Origin: RHLJ01 sp048058975
GTDB taxonomy: Bacteria; Bacteroidota; Rhodothermia; Balneolales; Balneolaceae
Reading direction: 5' to 3'
Assembly: GCA_048058975.1 (NCBI GenBank)
Contig: JBLLNP010000006.1
Location: 43,748-107,747 of the forward strand
Length of the DNA: 64,000 nucleotides
The position numbers and the translations under genes are program-made. Every line of letters starts with the position of its first letter. Position 1 is the stretch's first letter. Below are positions 1 to 7,974 of this stretch, one piece after another. The notes under the pieces were generated by a model. It did not search any database. It saw nothing but the letters and a program-made list of their open reading frames with translations, and was not told the DNA's origin.

Positions 1-335
1 AACTGCTCTACTTCATATGCAGATACTGCAATTGGTTTTTCACATAATACATGTTTCCCCGCTTCTAAAGCCTTGATTGTCCAGGGTACATGAAGATGGT
101 TGGGAAGGGGATTATAAATAGCTTCAATCTCGGGGTCAGCAAGTAAATCTTCGTAGCTTCCATAAGCCTTCGGTATGTTCAGTTCCTGAGCAACTGTATG
201 TACATTCTTTGTATTCCGGGACGATATCCCTGCTATTTCACAGAATTGACTTTTCTGCATAGAAGGGATTACACTTTGAACGGCTATTTTTGCAGTGCTT
301 AGTACTCCCCATTTTAATTTCTTTTGGCTAGGCAT
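1..335 (-). CDS. Gfo/Idh/MocA family oxidoreductase (N-terminal part, cut by window edge)
   Basis: Reading leftwards from the ATG at 335-333, 111 codons are visible before the window ends. They start with a Rossmann-type strand and glycine turn (KWGVLSTAKIA). Later comes the family signature in which an EKP motif (CEKPIA, about residue 100) follows a helix after GKHVL. The stretch EAIYNPLPNHLH before it matches the substrate-side loop of the family. Family members are NAD(P)-dependent sugar or inositol dehydrogenases; the substrate cannot be told from this part. It is divergent from the protease gene at 499, with about 160 bp between them. Confidence 0.85.
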   Translation of the reverse strand, partial: MPSQKKLKWGVLSTAKIAVQSVIPSMQKSQFCEIAGISSRNTKNVHTVAQELNIPKAYGSYEDLLADPEIEAIYNPLPNHLHVPWTIKALEAGKHVLCEKPIAVSAYEVEQ

Positions 336-498
336 AGAAATTATTAGTTCAATTCAGGAAATTATCTTCTTAATTCGAATGGTAAGAAATAGAAAAGGAT
401 TAAAAAACTAGTGTTTTTTGTCTGTGCAGAACACGAAGTATTTAGTATTATAAAGCAGTGGGTAGGCTAAATAGTGTAATAAGAGTAAGCCTTAAAGT

Positions 499-1764
499 AT
501 GATTGTACGTAAAATATTATTTTTGGTATTAATACTGATTGCTTTCAGAATGAATGCCTATCCTCAGCTAAATGAGATTGGTAAGTTTGAACTCGAGTCC
601 TGGAAAGATAGAAAAGTAATAGTCTCATTTAAGTTGATAAATAATCTCATAGTAGTTCCTATTTCTATCAATGGATCTGACACTCTTCATTTTGTATTAG
701 ATACCGGAGTTGGCTCGACGTTAATCACAGAGTTTCCATCAGGCACAGAAATTGGTTTCAACTATCTTCGTACAGTAAAAATAACTGGATTAGGTGAAGG
801 GGAATCAATAGATGTGCTTTATTCTCCAAATAATGTAATTGAGTTTGGAAAAGCGGTGGGGCGACAACAGGACATTTTAGTTATGACAGAAGATGTATTT
901 CAATTGTCCAGTTTATTGGGAACGAATGTACATGGTTTGATTGGTTTTGCACTCTTTAAAGATTTGATTGTAGAAATTGATTACGAAGAGAATAAATTGA
1001 TTCTGCATGAATACCATAAGTACATAGATAGGTATAAAGATAAACAAAGAAGTGGAAAGTGGACGAGTATGCCACTTACAATCTACAAACAGAAGCCGTA
1101 TATAGATGTAGAGATTGAACAAAAAGATGGAACAAAAGAACAGGTTAAACTATTGCTGGATTCAGGAGCAAGTCATGGAATGGCTCTTTATTATTCTGCA
1201 AATGAAAAAATTCATCTTCCTGAAGCTCGAATGAGGTCTTTTCTTGGCAGTGGAATCAGTGGGGAAATAAACGGGTATCTGGGGAAAATCGAATCTTTGA
1301 GCATTGACGGAAATATTATGGAGGATGTTGTTGTAGCATATCCTGATGAGGAAGGGATTAAACAGGCTTTGTTATACAGCGATCGTGATGGAAGCATTGG
1401 AGCTGAAGTAATGAGAAGATTTAAGTTTTTTTTTAATTATCGTGACAGCAGTATGATTATGAGACGCGACAATGATTTTGATGAAGACTTCTCATATAAT
1501 TTAAGTGGAATTGAAATAGCAGCCCCTTATCCAAACATTCCGCTTTATGCTGTTACTCATGTGCGTAAAAGCTCAGTAGCAGAGAAGGCAGGTGTATTAC
1601 CCGATGATTTAATTCTGGAAATAAATGGAAAGGGTGTTCAAAGTTTTGGTTTGAGTGACATTCACCGACTATTTCAAAAACCGGGCCAGAAGGTATGGTT
1701 AAAACTCATGAGAGGAGAAGAGTATATTATTAAAGAATTTTATCAGGAAGACGAATTGGAATAG
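499..1764 (+). CDS. Secreted retropepsin-like aspartyl protease with C-terminal PDZ domain
   Basis: The 421-residue protein opens with a signal peptide (residues 1-20, hydrophobic LFLVLILIAF). Two retropepsin-like halves follow, each with an aspartate motif: LDTG at about 67-70 and LLDSGAS at about 219-225. From about 330 to the end there is a PDZ-like domain (AGVLPDDLILEINGKGV). Bacteroidota carry many such periplasmic or surface aspartyl proteases with PDZ; targets are unknown. Having both aspartates in one chain suggests a single-chain pepsin-like active unit, which is inference. It stops 2 nt before the convergent stop of the next gene. Confidence 0.8.
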   Translation: MIVRKILFLVLILIAFRMNAYPQLNEIGKFELESWKDRKVIVSFKLINNLIVVPISINGSDTLHFVLDTGVGSTLITEFPSGTEIGFNYLRTVKITGLGEGESIDVLYSPNNVIEFGKAVGRQQDILVMTEDVFQLSSLLGTNVHGLIGFALFKDLIVEIDYEENKLILHEYHKYIDRYKDKQRSGKWTSMPLTIYKQKPYIDVEIEQKDGTKEQVKLLLDSGASHGMALYYSANEKIHLPEARMRSFLGSGISGEINGYLGKIESLSIDGNIMEDVVVAYPDEEGIKQALLYSDRDGSIGAEVMRRFKFFFNYRDSSMIMRRDNDFDEDFSYNLSGIEIAAPYPNIPLYAVTHVRKSSVAEKAGVLPDDLILEINGKGVQSFGLSDIHRLFQKPGQKVWLKLMRGEEYIIKEFYQEDELE

Positions 1765-1766
1765 TG

Positions 1767-2675
1767 TTATTCCTTTAATTCCCAAAAATCGACGCGGTTT
1801 AATGCTACATAAGGCACAGCCACAATACCTCTGTTCGGGTCTATTGCAATGTCGGCTGGGCGTCCTGGAAGCTTAATGAAAAGCTCGTCTCTTCCATCAA
1901 TCATCAGATGAAGGCTTGAATCAAACTGTGTTGACGTGATTAGTCCTCCTTCGAAGTATTCTATCCCATCATAGTTATTGCTTCCAGCCGCGGTAGCATA
2001 TACCGAAAGAGAATCATTCTCTACATCATACTGATAAATTTCAGGACCATCATTCCAAGGGGCAAAAACAAGGTTTCCATTAGGTAAAGTTGTAATTCCA
2101 TTGGGCATGATTGGTAGATTCTCTTTAACCAATTCTACTTCCAGATTTCTAATACGATACACTTTTCGCTGCCCGGTATCAGTCACATATAAATCGCCAT
2201 CTTTTCCTACAATATCATTAATGAAACCCGGTTCAAACCTGCTAAAATCTACAAAGCCAATTTGGTTTCCTGTTTTTTTATTGAAGTAATGAACTCCTGA
2301 GTGATCAGCCACCCAGAGAGTGTCCCCGGTAATATACATTCCCCGACCTGCATCAAAAGGATATTGCTCGGTACCGGTCATGTACTTCAGTTCGATGATT
2401 TCACCTGAGGAAGAAACTTTAGAAACATACCCATTTGCATCTCCAGAAGTAGAACCCACGAAGCAGGATACAAAATAAACATCCAGTTCCTCATCGTAGC
2501 GAACGGCTTCAGGTCCTTCAAAACCCTCCACTGAAAACAGTACTGTACTGTAATCCTGCCCACGCTTCCATTCTTTGGATTTTGTCTGATCCTTCGACGC
2601 GCAGGAAATAAAAATAACTGCACATATAATGATACCCATGCTTATGAAAGGAAGCTTATCCATCGAATAAATCAC
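1767..2675 (-). CDS. SMP-30/gluconolactonase-like beta-propeller lipoprotein
   Basis: About 300 residues. The N-terminus is a lipoprotein signal ending in FISCA, so the mature protein is probably lipid-anchored. The body has propeller-like repeats of the SMP-30/NHL type (GFINDIVGKDGDLYVTDTG, PNGITTLPNGNLVFAPW, PADIAIDPNRGIVAVPY). The longest frame starts with GTG at 2675, overlapping the upstream nuclease stop as GTGA. An ATG at 2663 would give an equally good signal peptide, so the start is open. Translational coupling to the S1/P1 nuclease gene suggests one transcript. Catalysis (lactonase) is possible but not shown; it may only bind a ligand. Confidence 0.75.
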   Translation of the reverse strand: MIYSMDKLPFISMGIIICAVIFISCASKDQTKSKEWKRGQDYSTVLFSVEGFEGPEAVRYDEELDVYFVSCFVGSTSGDANGYVSKVSSSGEIIELKYMTGTEQYPFDAGRGMYITGDTLWVADHSGVHYFNKKTGNQIGFVDFSRFEPGFINDIVGKDGDLYVTDTGQRKVYRIRNLEVELVKENLPIMPNGITTLPNGNLVFAPWNDGPEIYQYDVENDSLSVYATAAGSNNYDGIEYFEGGLITSTQFDSSLHLMIDGRDELFIKLPGRPADIAIDPNRGIVAVPYVALNRVDFWELKE

Positions 2676-3454
2676 TCTGAGTAAATATCGTTAATTATTC
2701 CTGCTAAGCGTACACCAGCCTGTAGTAATCGTAGCTCAACAGTATCAAAATTAAGAAAGGAGTACTCATAACCAAGACGTCCGTTTTCAGGGTACTCATA
2801 AACTTGGGGAAGCAAAGCCTGTGATTCATAAGCCCAATCCAATACAGTAGTAGATTGCCATTCTTTTATGGTTTCTTCATCCAGTTGGTCATCGATAAAA
2901 TCAGCTAGCTCTGTAAAGCTCAGTTGCTTGCCATCTATCATTTCAGAATCCCATACACGGTGAAGGTTTGAATTATTCCCAAACCACTGAACACGTGCAT
3001 CATTTCCTCCACGATCAGTTCCATTCCCAACGTGAAGCGGTTGATGTAAATCCCCAACCAAGTGCACTAATACTTTTAGATTGATAGCTTCCTGTTCTTC
3101 GGAAAGCTCACCAGATTTAAGTTCCGTTACCATTTTATCAATAGCCCAAATGATATCTCCTTCTTCGGGAGTTCCTGCTTCTTCGTAAGTCATTCCTTCA
3201 GGAATGGTGCAATAATGCCACGGACTCATATATCTGAAATTGCGATCAGAGCGTATTTCATCCATCCAGGTGCTTACTTCTGCAAGTGAATTTCCATTCA
3301 GTACCCGATTTACATGCTCGGTAGCTGTTTCCGTAAGCAATTGAGTGGCAATGTGCCCTGTAGTACGGTGACCGATTTGTCCCCAGCGGCGGGCTTCCTT
3401 ATCGGTATTATTAAATGGTAAAAGAAGAGAGATTATTAAGAGCGTAATTTTCAT
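2672..3454 (-). CDS. S1/P1 family zinc-dependent nuclease
   Basis: The start chosen is the ATG at 3454, because it gives a clean signal peptide (MKITLLIISLLLPF). The frame extends upstream to 3508, but that adds a charged, non-signal stretch. After cleavage the chain begins close to RRWGQIGHR, and the Trp and His there are the N-terminal zinc ligands of the S1/P1 family. Further zinc-site motifs are SPWHYC, HLVGDLHQPLHVG and NLHRVWDSEMI. The enzyme would hydrolyse single-stranded RNA or DNA and 3'-nucleotides in the periplasm or outside the cell, probably to scavenge phosphate or nucleosides. It is coupled to the downstream SMP-30-like gene. Confidence 0.9.
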   Translation of the reverse strand: MKITLLIISLLLPFNNTDKEARRWGQIGHRTTGHIATQLLTETATEHVNRVLNGNSLAEVSTWMDEIRSDRNFRYMSPWHYCTIPEGMTYEEAGTPEEGDIIWAIDKMVTELKSGELSEEQEAINLKVLVHLVGDLHQPLHVGNGTDRGGNDARVQWFGNNSNLHRVWDSEMIDGKQLSFTELADFIDDQLDEETIKEWQSTTVLDWAYESQALLPQVYEYPENGRLGYEYSFLNFDTVELRLLQAGVRLAGIINDIYSE

Positions 3455-3531
3455 GATGTACATTGTTTTTGATTTTGGGAATGCTAGCCAATCTCCGAAA
3501 AAATTCATAATACGATTTTGTAAAGGTTTTC

Positions 3532-4026
3532 CTAACGGGAAAGCTCACCTAAAACGTCTGCAAGATCTAAAGCTTTCGTAAACATTTCTATAGAACCGTT
3601 GGGTTTTCTTGGCCATTCAGCTTCTGGTTTATCCCAGTACAATTCCACGCCGTTTTCATCAGGGTCATCAAGGTAGATAGCTTCTGAAACTCCATGATCG
3701 GAAGCTCCACTCAGTGGATAACCGGCGTCGAGCAATCGTTTCAGGATTTCGGCAAGGTCTTTTCGGGTGGGATAGAGGATCGCGGTGTGAAAGAGTCCGA
3801 CGCTTCTTTTTGGAGCAGGAGGAGCTCCCAGGCTATTCCAGGTATTTAAACCGATATGATGGTGGTAACCCCCGGCTGAAATAAATGCCGCCTGTTCTCC
3901 GTATGTAGTGATCAACTCAAATCCAAGTAAGCCACAATAGAAATCCAATGACCGCTGGAGATCTGAGACTTTAAGATGCACATGGCCAATTCTGGTTTTT
4001 GCCGGGACTTTGTAATCGTTTTCCAT
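3532..4026 (-). CDS. VOC (glyoxalase/extradiol dioxygenase fold) family protein
   Basis: The 164-residue protein has the paired beta-alpha-beta-beta-beta modules of the vicinal oxygen chelate fold. Likely metal ligands are His17 (HVHLKV), His80 (GLFHTAI) and Glu128 (GVELYWD). The wording SRSLDFYCGLLGF-like near residues 23-36 and YLDDPDENGVELYWD near the end are typical of CatE-like single-substrate dioxygenases. The substrate is unknown. The frame starts at the ATG at 4026. A hairpin repeat (4090-4110) separates it from the gene run upstream, so it may be transcribed separately. Confidence 0.8.
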   Translation of the reverse strand: MENDYKVPAKTRIGHVHLKVSDLQRSLDFYCGLLGFELITTYGEQAAFISAGGYHHHIGLNTWNSLGAPPAPKRSVGLFHTAILYPTRKDLAEILKRLLDAGYPLSGASDHGVSEAIYLDDPDENGVELYWDKPEAEWPRKPNGSIEMFTKALDLADVLGELSR

Positions 4027-4089
4027 AGGATAACTTTCTGCAAACAGTAAGGTATTAACAGGAATGATTCAATAACGATTAAGAAAGTC

Positions 4090-4110
4090 CTCCTCCTTGA
4101 GAAGGAGGAG
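4090..4110. repeat. Short perfect hairpin repeat, CTCCTCC type
   Basis: CTCCTCCTT and AAGGAGGAG form a 9-bp stem around a GAG loop. From memory, similar palindromes are scattered between genes in many Bacteroidota genomes. It lies between two minus-strand genes and could end or process the transcript, but it has no T tract. Confidence 0.6.
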
Positions 4111-4149
4111 ACAGAGGAGGTTGGATAATAGAGTAGAAGAAGTTTTTAC

Positions 4150-4395
4150 TCACCAAATTGGCAATTCCTCAATCACAATATCAAAAGAAGAAAGCTTTTC
4201 CTGAAAAGAACTCAGATTGATCTTTTTAAAATCGATTCTTAAAACATGATCGTGGTCTTCCATATCCAGATTCCAGGAAGCAATTCCTGAAGTTTTTTCA
4301 AGAATGTACTCAAGCTGTGCAGCCTTAAGATCGGAATTCACATTGGTGCTGAATACCAGACAATTGAGATCAGTATCAACTAAAGAGGGGTACAT
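4150..4395 (-). CDS. Small HMA-like (ferredoxin-fold) protein without metal cysteines
   Basis: The 81-residue soluble protein has the order strand-helix-strand-strand-helix-strand expected for heavy-metal-associated domains (LVFSTNV, KAAQLEYILEK, SWNLDMED, HVLRIDF, FQEKLSSF, IVIEELP). The CxxC metal site of copper chaperones is absent, and the single Cys is not in that place. It starts at the ATG at 4395, 2 nt after the stop of the DHFR-like gene, so the two are very likely cotranscribed. A role in metal handling is inference from fold resemblance only. Confidence 0.6.
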   Translation of the reverse strand: MYPSLVDTDLNCLVFSTNVNSDLKAAQLEYILEKTSGIASWNLDMEDHDHVLRIDFKKINLSSFQEKLSSFDIVIEELPIW

Positions 4396-4397
4396 AG

Positions 4398-4940
4398 TTA
4401 TGTGTATTTCGGTTTGTATGTGAGTTGTACAAAGCCATTGTCATAGCTTTTAACCTTCAGAAGTTCGAGCAATACATCATCCAAGTTCCTAAATAGAGGA
4501 ATTCCATCGCCAAGAATTACAGGAATTTTGGTAATGGTTAATTCATCAATCAGTCCGGCGCGAAGAAATTGTTGAATGGTAATTCCTCCGTCTATGTACA
4601 GTGAATGAATTCCCAATTCAACGCATTGCCCTGTGATTTCCAGAGGATTCCCATTCATCAGAATCACTTTTCCTTCCAGTTCTTTTGGCAGAGAAAGTGT
4701 TTTGGTTGATAACACAATCACAGGTTTCTCATAAGGCCAGTCTATGTCAAAGCTTAGTACTTTTTCATAGGAATTTCTTCCCATAACAATGGCGTCAATT
4801 CCAGAGAAAAACTCGATATACCCGAAATCTTCACCTTCGATTATGTACGATGGATGATCCAGCCATTCGATGTTTCCATCTGGTTTTGCGATGAATCCAT
4901 CAAGGCTGGTGGCTATAAAAACTTTACATGTTGTACTCAT
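4398..4940 (-). CDS. Dihydrofolate reductase family protein (RibD C-terminal domain type)
   Basis: The 180 residues open with VFIATSLDGFIAKPDGNIEW, the signature of the RibD-C/DHFR-like family (YwjB/YyaP group). Later parts also fit: IDAIVMGRNSYE, KPVIVLST, LYIDGGITIQQFLRAGLIDELTITKIPVILGDGIPLF. Members are NADPH-dependent reductases of pterin-like or flavin-precursor substrates, but this stand-alone group has no settled substrate. It is not the folate-pathway FolA. The start overlaps the stop of the DinB gene by 1 nt (TAATG), so the two are translationally coupled. Confidence 0.85.
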   Translation of the reverse strand: MSTTCKVFIATSLDGFIAKPDGNIEWLDHPSYIIEGEDFGYIEFFSGIDAIVMGRNSYEKVLSFDIDWPYEKPVIVLSTKTLSLPKELEGKVILMNGNPLEITGQCVELGIHSLYIDGGITIQQFLRAGLIDELTITKIPVILGDGIPLFRNLDDVLLELLKVKSYDNGFVQLTYKPKYT

Positions 4941-5422
4941 TATCTTTCCCAGAAAAACGGAGGTTCAATCCCTAGTGCTCTTAAATATACATAACCCTGA
5001 CCACGATGGTGAATTTCGTTGTCAATCAGGTAAAACAGATGCCACCACATAGTACCTTCAAATTGGCCGTAGAGCGTTTCTTTCTCACGAAGCCGCTCGG
5101 GGGTTACTTCTTTCCAGTATTTATTGATTTGTTCTGTGGACCAGTCCCACAGCTTAAGAACATCTTCTTTCGTTTTTGGCTTAATATTCAAATCTCCGGT
5201 TTCCATTTCTTTGAAGGTAATCCACTGTCCGGGATTAGCAAAACCAACTGCTGCTGGTGCCCCCATTAGAAGAAGTTCCTGGCATATATCGCCAAAGGTA
5301 CGCATGCCTCCAATTGAGAACGTGAAGAGTTTATCATCGGGAAAAGCATCGATCACTCTTCGGGTTAAGCGGCGATGTCCTTGCCAGTGTTCAAGAAGTT
5401 CGTTTGTTGTGATAGTTTCCAT
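4940..5422 (-). CDS. DinB family protein (four-helix metal-binding fold)
   Basis: DinB/YfiT family proteins are four-helix bundles with a three-histidine metal site, some of which are thiol transferases. Here candidate ligands are the His residues in LLEHWQGHRRL near the start and in DNEIHHRGQGYVYLRALG near the end, the usual spacing. The frame runs up to 5476, but the ATG at 5422 (METITTNELLEHW) fits the family start; an ATG at 5437 is also possible. It heads a run DinB, DHFR-like, HMA-like with almost no gaps. Function is unknown beyond the fold. Confidence 0.75.
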   Translation of the reverse strand: METITTNELLEHWQGHRRLTRRVIDAFPDDKLFTFSIGGMRTFGDICQELLLMGAPAAVGFANPGQWITFKEMETGDLNIKPKTKEDVLKLWDWSTEQINKYWKEVTPERLREKETLYGQFEGTMWWHLFYLIDNEIHHRGQGYVYLRALGIEPPFFWER

Positions 5423-5476
5423 GGTTCGTAAGTTCATTAACGTGTTGTGAACCAAGGTATAAGCGGGTACTGACAA

Positions 5477-5776
5477 CCCTATGTCAGTGAATTATTACAA
5501 AGTTTTTTACCGTAAAACAGAGCTACTCAGCTGCATGTACTTTTGGCTTGATCCAAAAGTACCAAAAGATCAAGACGCTGAAATATTGACGCGTTCACCT
5601 TCCATTTGCTAAATAATTCCAAAGGTCCATGTTCTTATGGTTTAATTTAAAAGTTCCAGCCAGTGTGGAATTATTTGTCCTTTGGACACGCTCATTACAG
5701 GTTCACGTGTTTCGCCAATATTTCAGAGGTCAATTCTTCAAATACTATTATACTCAACTTGATTCATCAGGTAGAT
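5477..5776. other. 300-bp gene-free spacer with one palindromic repeat
   Basis: This spacer lies upstream of the DinB gene and downstream of the WYL regulator gene, both on the minus strand. Only a hairpin repeat at 5537-5562 stands out. No coding frame with family character and no RNA gene could be recognised. The promoter of the DinB run should lie near 5450-5520, but I see no convincing TAnnTTTG box. Confidence 0.5.
5537..5562. repeat. Palindromic intergenic repeat GTACTTTTGG
   Basis: GTACTTTTGG and CCAAAAGTAC make a perfect 10-bp stem with the loop CTTGAT. This word followed by a CAAAAGATCAAG-like tail is, from memory, a widespread dispersed repeat in Bacteroidota genomes. Its function is unknown. 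Confidence 0.65.
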
Positions 5777-6745
5777 CTAAATAATAGAAATTGTTCCATA
5801 ATGCTCAGCCAAATCTTGGGTGAGCTGGCGGAGTTTTTCTTTCATTTCATCTGAACGAATCACTTTAATGCTTGTTCCCAACGAAAGAAGCCAGTACGCG
5901 GTATACTCGATGGAAGGGGTGAGGAAAGTCATTTCAACGCCATCATCCGTCACATTTTCCCAAGCCCAGCCGTGCCAGTGTTTTTGGTCGCCAATCATAC
6001 GCGCCAGTTTTTTATTTAACTGGATGGTGACTTCCTTTAAATCCTTTTCCTGATGAAGTTTCCGGTCGTAGAAATCTTTCAGGGAATGTCGGTCAGATGC
6101 ATTAATGAGCTCTCCTGTTAGTTTATAAGACTGAAACCGATCAAGACGAAAAGTTCGGTAATCTTCTCTGAGCCTGCACCAACCGGCGAGATACCAGTTC
6201 CTTCCCATAATCAATAAACCAAGCGGTTCAATTTTTCTCAGGGTGCTTTCCTCACCATACTGTCGTTTATACTCAAGCTCAATGACATGTTTCTTAAAGA
6301 TGGCATTCTGAAGGAAAGAAAAGATTCGATCATCAGATAGGGCATTATCCACTTCGAAATGGTAATAATTCCGGATGTGGCTGTCCATTGTTTCGAAGTA
6401 TTCTTTTTCATCTGATGGAAGGGTAGATCTGATTTTATCCAGGGCGGATTGAAAAGAACGTCCAAGCTCGGAATTATTCCATCGCTGCATCATCCGTTCT
6501 GCAGCCAGCAAAGCCATCGCTTCATTCTTGTTAAACATGACCGGAGGTAGGTGATAGCCACGAAGAATGAAATATCCCTTTCCGGGCTCATTCCCAATAG
6601 GAACGCCAGCTTCTTCCAATGCCCTTAAATCCCGGTACGCCGTTCGTTCGCTGATACTATATCGCTCAGCCAACTCTTCAATGGGTACATACTTTCTCCC
6701 CTGAAGAAAAATGATAATAGCGGTAAGTCGGTCGATGCGGTTCAA
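5777..6745 (-). CDS. WYL-domain transcriptional regulator (YafY/DeoR-type HTH)
   Basis: The 322-residue protein has an N-terminal winged HTH (residues about 1-60; RLTAIIIFLQGRKYVPIEELAERYSISERTAYRDLRALEEAG). A WYL domain follows near 140-220, with the motif GRNWYLAGWCRLREDYRTFRLDR, and a WCX-like C-terminal part comes last. WYL regulators sense small molecules or nucleic acid and often repress stress or mobile genes. It is codirectional with the cassette array just upstream (6822 onward) and with the DinB run downstream. Which of them it controls, if any, is unknown. Confidence 0.85.
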   Translation of the reverse strand: MNRIDRLTAIIIFLQGRKYVPIEELAERYSISERTAYRDLRALEEAGVPIGNEPGKGYFILRGYHLPPVMFNKNEAMALLAAERMMQRWNNSELGRSFQSALDKIRSTLPSDEKEYFETMDSHIRNYYHFEVDNALSDDRIFSFLQNAIFKKHVIELEYKRQYGEESTLRKIEPLGLLIMGRNWYLAGWCRLREDYRTFRLDRFQSYKLTGELINASDRHSLKDFYDRKLHQEKDLKEVTIQLNKKLARMIGDQKHWHGWAWENVTDDGVEMTFLTPSIEYTAYWLLSLGTSIKVIRSDEMKEKLRQLTQDLAEHYGTISII

Positions 6746-6821
6746 GGCTTCTCTTTTTGAAAGAGGCTAAGAGATTTGGGGGAATGATTCAACTAAACAA
6801 TTAAAGAGATTTATTAGATCT

Positions 6822-7124
6822 TTATGAAGTTAAAACAATCCCACTCTGGGAAAATAGATATATCATAGCCTGAGTAAATAACATCATTAGTCCGGATATT
6901 AAAAAAGAGACATATGCTTGATCAGATTTATATTTCAAACCAGCGGCAATGATTAGGTGGAAGAGCGCTAAGCCCCAATTTACATATATAAACCAAATCA
7001 AGCCGTCTGCATATAAAATAATTTCCAAAGTAGTGTAGTTGGGATAAGAGTTTAAATAATAACCAAGTACGTAGGCGCAAAGAAATATCAGTGACAGGAT
7101 TGAACTAATGTAGGCTTTGTTCAT
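6822..7124 (-). CDS. Small membrane protein, last ORF of the cassette array
   Basis: About 100 residues from the ATG at 7124 (MNKAYISSILSLIFL); an in-frame ATG at 7142 would add six polar residues. It has about four hydrophobic segments (SILSLIFLCAYVLGYYL, IILYADGLIWFIYV, WGLALFHLIIAAGL, FLISGLMMLFTQAMIYLF), so it is almost entirely membrane-embedded. I recognise no family. The complete attC at 7180-7302 lies directly upstream and none lies downstream. It is therefore either the last cassette with a lost attC or a resident gene next to the array. Confidence 0.7.
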   Translation of the reverse strand: MNKAYISSILSLIFLCAYVLGYYLNSYPNYTTLEIILYADGLIWFIYVNWGLALFHLIIAAGLKYKSDQAYVSFLISGLMMLFTQAMIYLFSQSGIVLTS

Positions 7125-7179
7125 TTTGTGATGAATTGTCATAGCCTTGAATTGAAAGTGAGGTCTAAACTATATTTGA

Positions 7180-7302
7180 GCCTAACGACCCCGCGTTTAA
7201 GCGGCGCAGGGATTATGAGTTTTGTTGAAGTAACGAAATTCTGAACCAAGAAAAAACCACCCCAAAACCCCGTCTGCGTCCGACTTGAAACGCTTGTTAG
7301 TG
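7180..7302 (-). repeat. attC site 6 (123 bp)
   Basis: It is bounded on the plus strand by GCCTAAC (7180) and GTTAGTG (7302), so in cassette sense R'' is CACTAAC and R' is GTTAGGC. It contains the conserved CGTTTAAGCGGC arm and the CGTCCGACTTGAAACGC arm. It belongs with the ORF at 7318-7836: CACTAAC complements the GTTAGTG at that cassette's 5' edge. Confidence 0.9.
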
Positions 7303-7317
7303 TGCTGGATTTACTGT

Positions 7318-7836
7318 TTACCATTTAACTTTACTAAGTTTGATGCTGTCTTTTCTAAAACCAAATAAGAACCCATTTTTTATTTTGTATTGAGTTGAAT
7401 CTGTTCTCAATAAAATCTGATCACTTGAGAAAATATAATCACCATACAAAAAGCCAATTGAAACATTTGGATCAGTCGATTCCAAAAAAATAAATGAATT
7501 GGATTCTTTCCAATGACCTATTGAAAAGGTGGTATCTCCCTTTTGAAACTCCCATTTCTCATAATTTTGATTTAGATATCTATCAACTCCTTCTCCGAAT
7601 AAATAATACATGAAGATTGCAGAAATGATTGAATTGATAAGAAACAGTTTTACCAAATCCTTTTTTAAAAAGTAAAGTACAGCAGCAATCAATAGATTTA
7701 TTCCAATTACATAGGGAAGTAGAATGATTATGTAAATAGAAACATCTGGAGATGGATCAATATTCTTTACCCAAAACCAAATGATTATAAAATCAATAAT
7801 TGCCAACACAAAGATTTTTGGTAAAAGCTTGTTCAT
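7318..7836 (-). CDS. Cassette-encoded membrane protein with extracytoplasmic domain
   Basis: About 172 residues from the ATG at 7836; the frame also has a GTG at 7848, which lies inside the upstream attC. Three hydrophobic segments lie in the first half (FVLAIIDFIIIWFWV, IYIIILLPYVIGINLLIAAVLYFL, LFLINSIISAIFMYYLF). A soluble, beta-rich C-terminal half follows (DTTFSIGHWKESNSFIFLES, YKIKNGFLFGFRKDSIKLSKVKW). No family is recognised. The overall plan (three TM segments, then a soluble tail) resembles the cassette ORF at 8911-9486. The stop lies 16 nt before its attC. Confidence 0.75.
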   Translation of the reverse strand: MNKLLPKIFVLAIIDFIIIWFWVKNIDPSPDVSIYIIILLPYVIGINLLIAAVLYFLKKDLVKLFLINSIISAIFMYYLFGEGVDRYLNQNYEKWEFQKGDTTFSIGHWKESNSFIFLESTDPNVSIGFLYGDYIFSSDQILLRTDSTQYKIKNGFLFGFRKDSIKLSKVKW

Positions 7837-7847
7837 TTTGGAAAGCA

Positions 7848-7974
7848 CACTAACGACCCCGCGTTTAAGCGGCGAGGGTTTACGGTTGAATTGAAAGTAA
7901 CAGAATTAATTAGTTAGCTAAAAATTAAAAAGCGGAGCCACTACCCGAGTCCGACTTGAAACGCTTGTTATGCC
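7848..7974 (-). repeat. attC site 5 (127 bp)
   Basis: Plus-strand edges are CACTAAC (7848) and GTTATGC (7974). The sense R'' GCATAAC complements the GTTATGC at the 5' edge of the cassette 7925-8359. The central loop is the long type, shared with sites 1 and 0 (GAAAGTAACAGAATTAATTAGTTAGCT). Confidence 0.92.

Noticed and set aside
4398..4940. DHFR-like gene as folA
   Set aside because: The motif set is that of the RibD C-terminal group (SLDGFIA, GGITIQQFL), not folate-pathway dihydrofolate reductase.
7139..7324. 61-codon minus-strand ORF at the first attC
   Set aside because: It is translated from attC arms and has no protein character.
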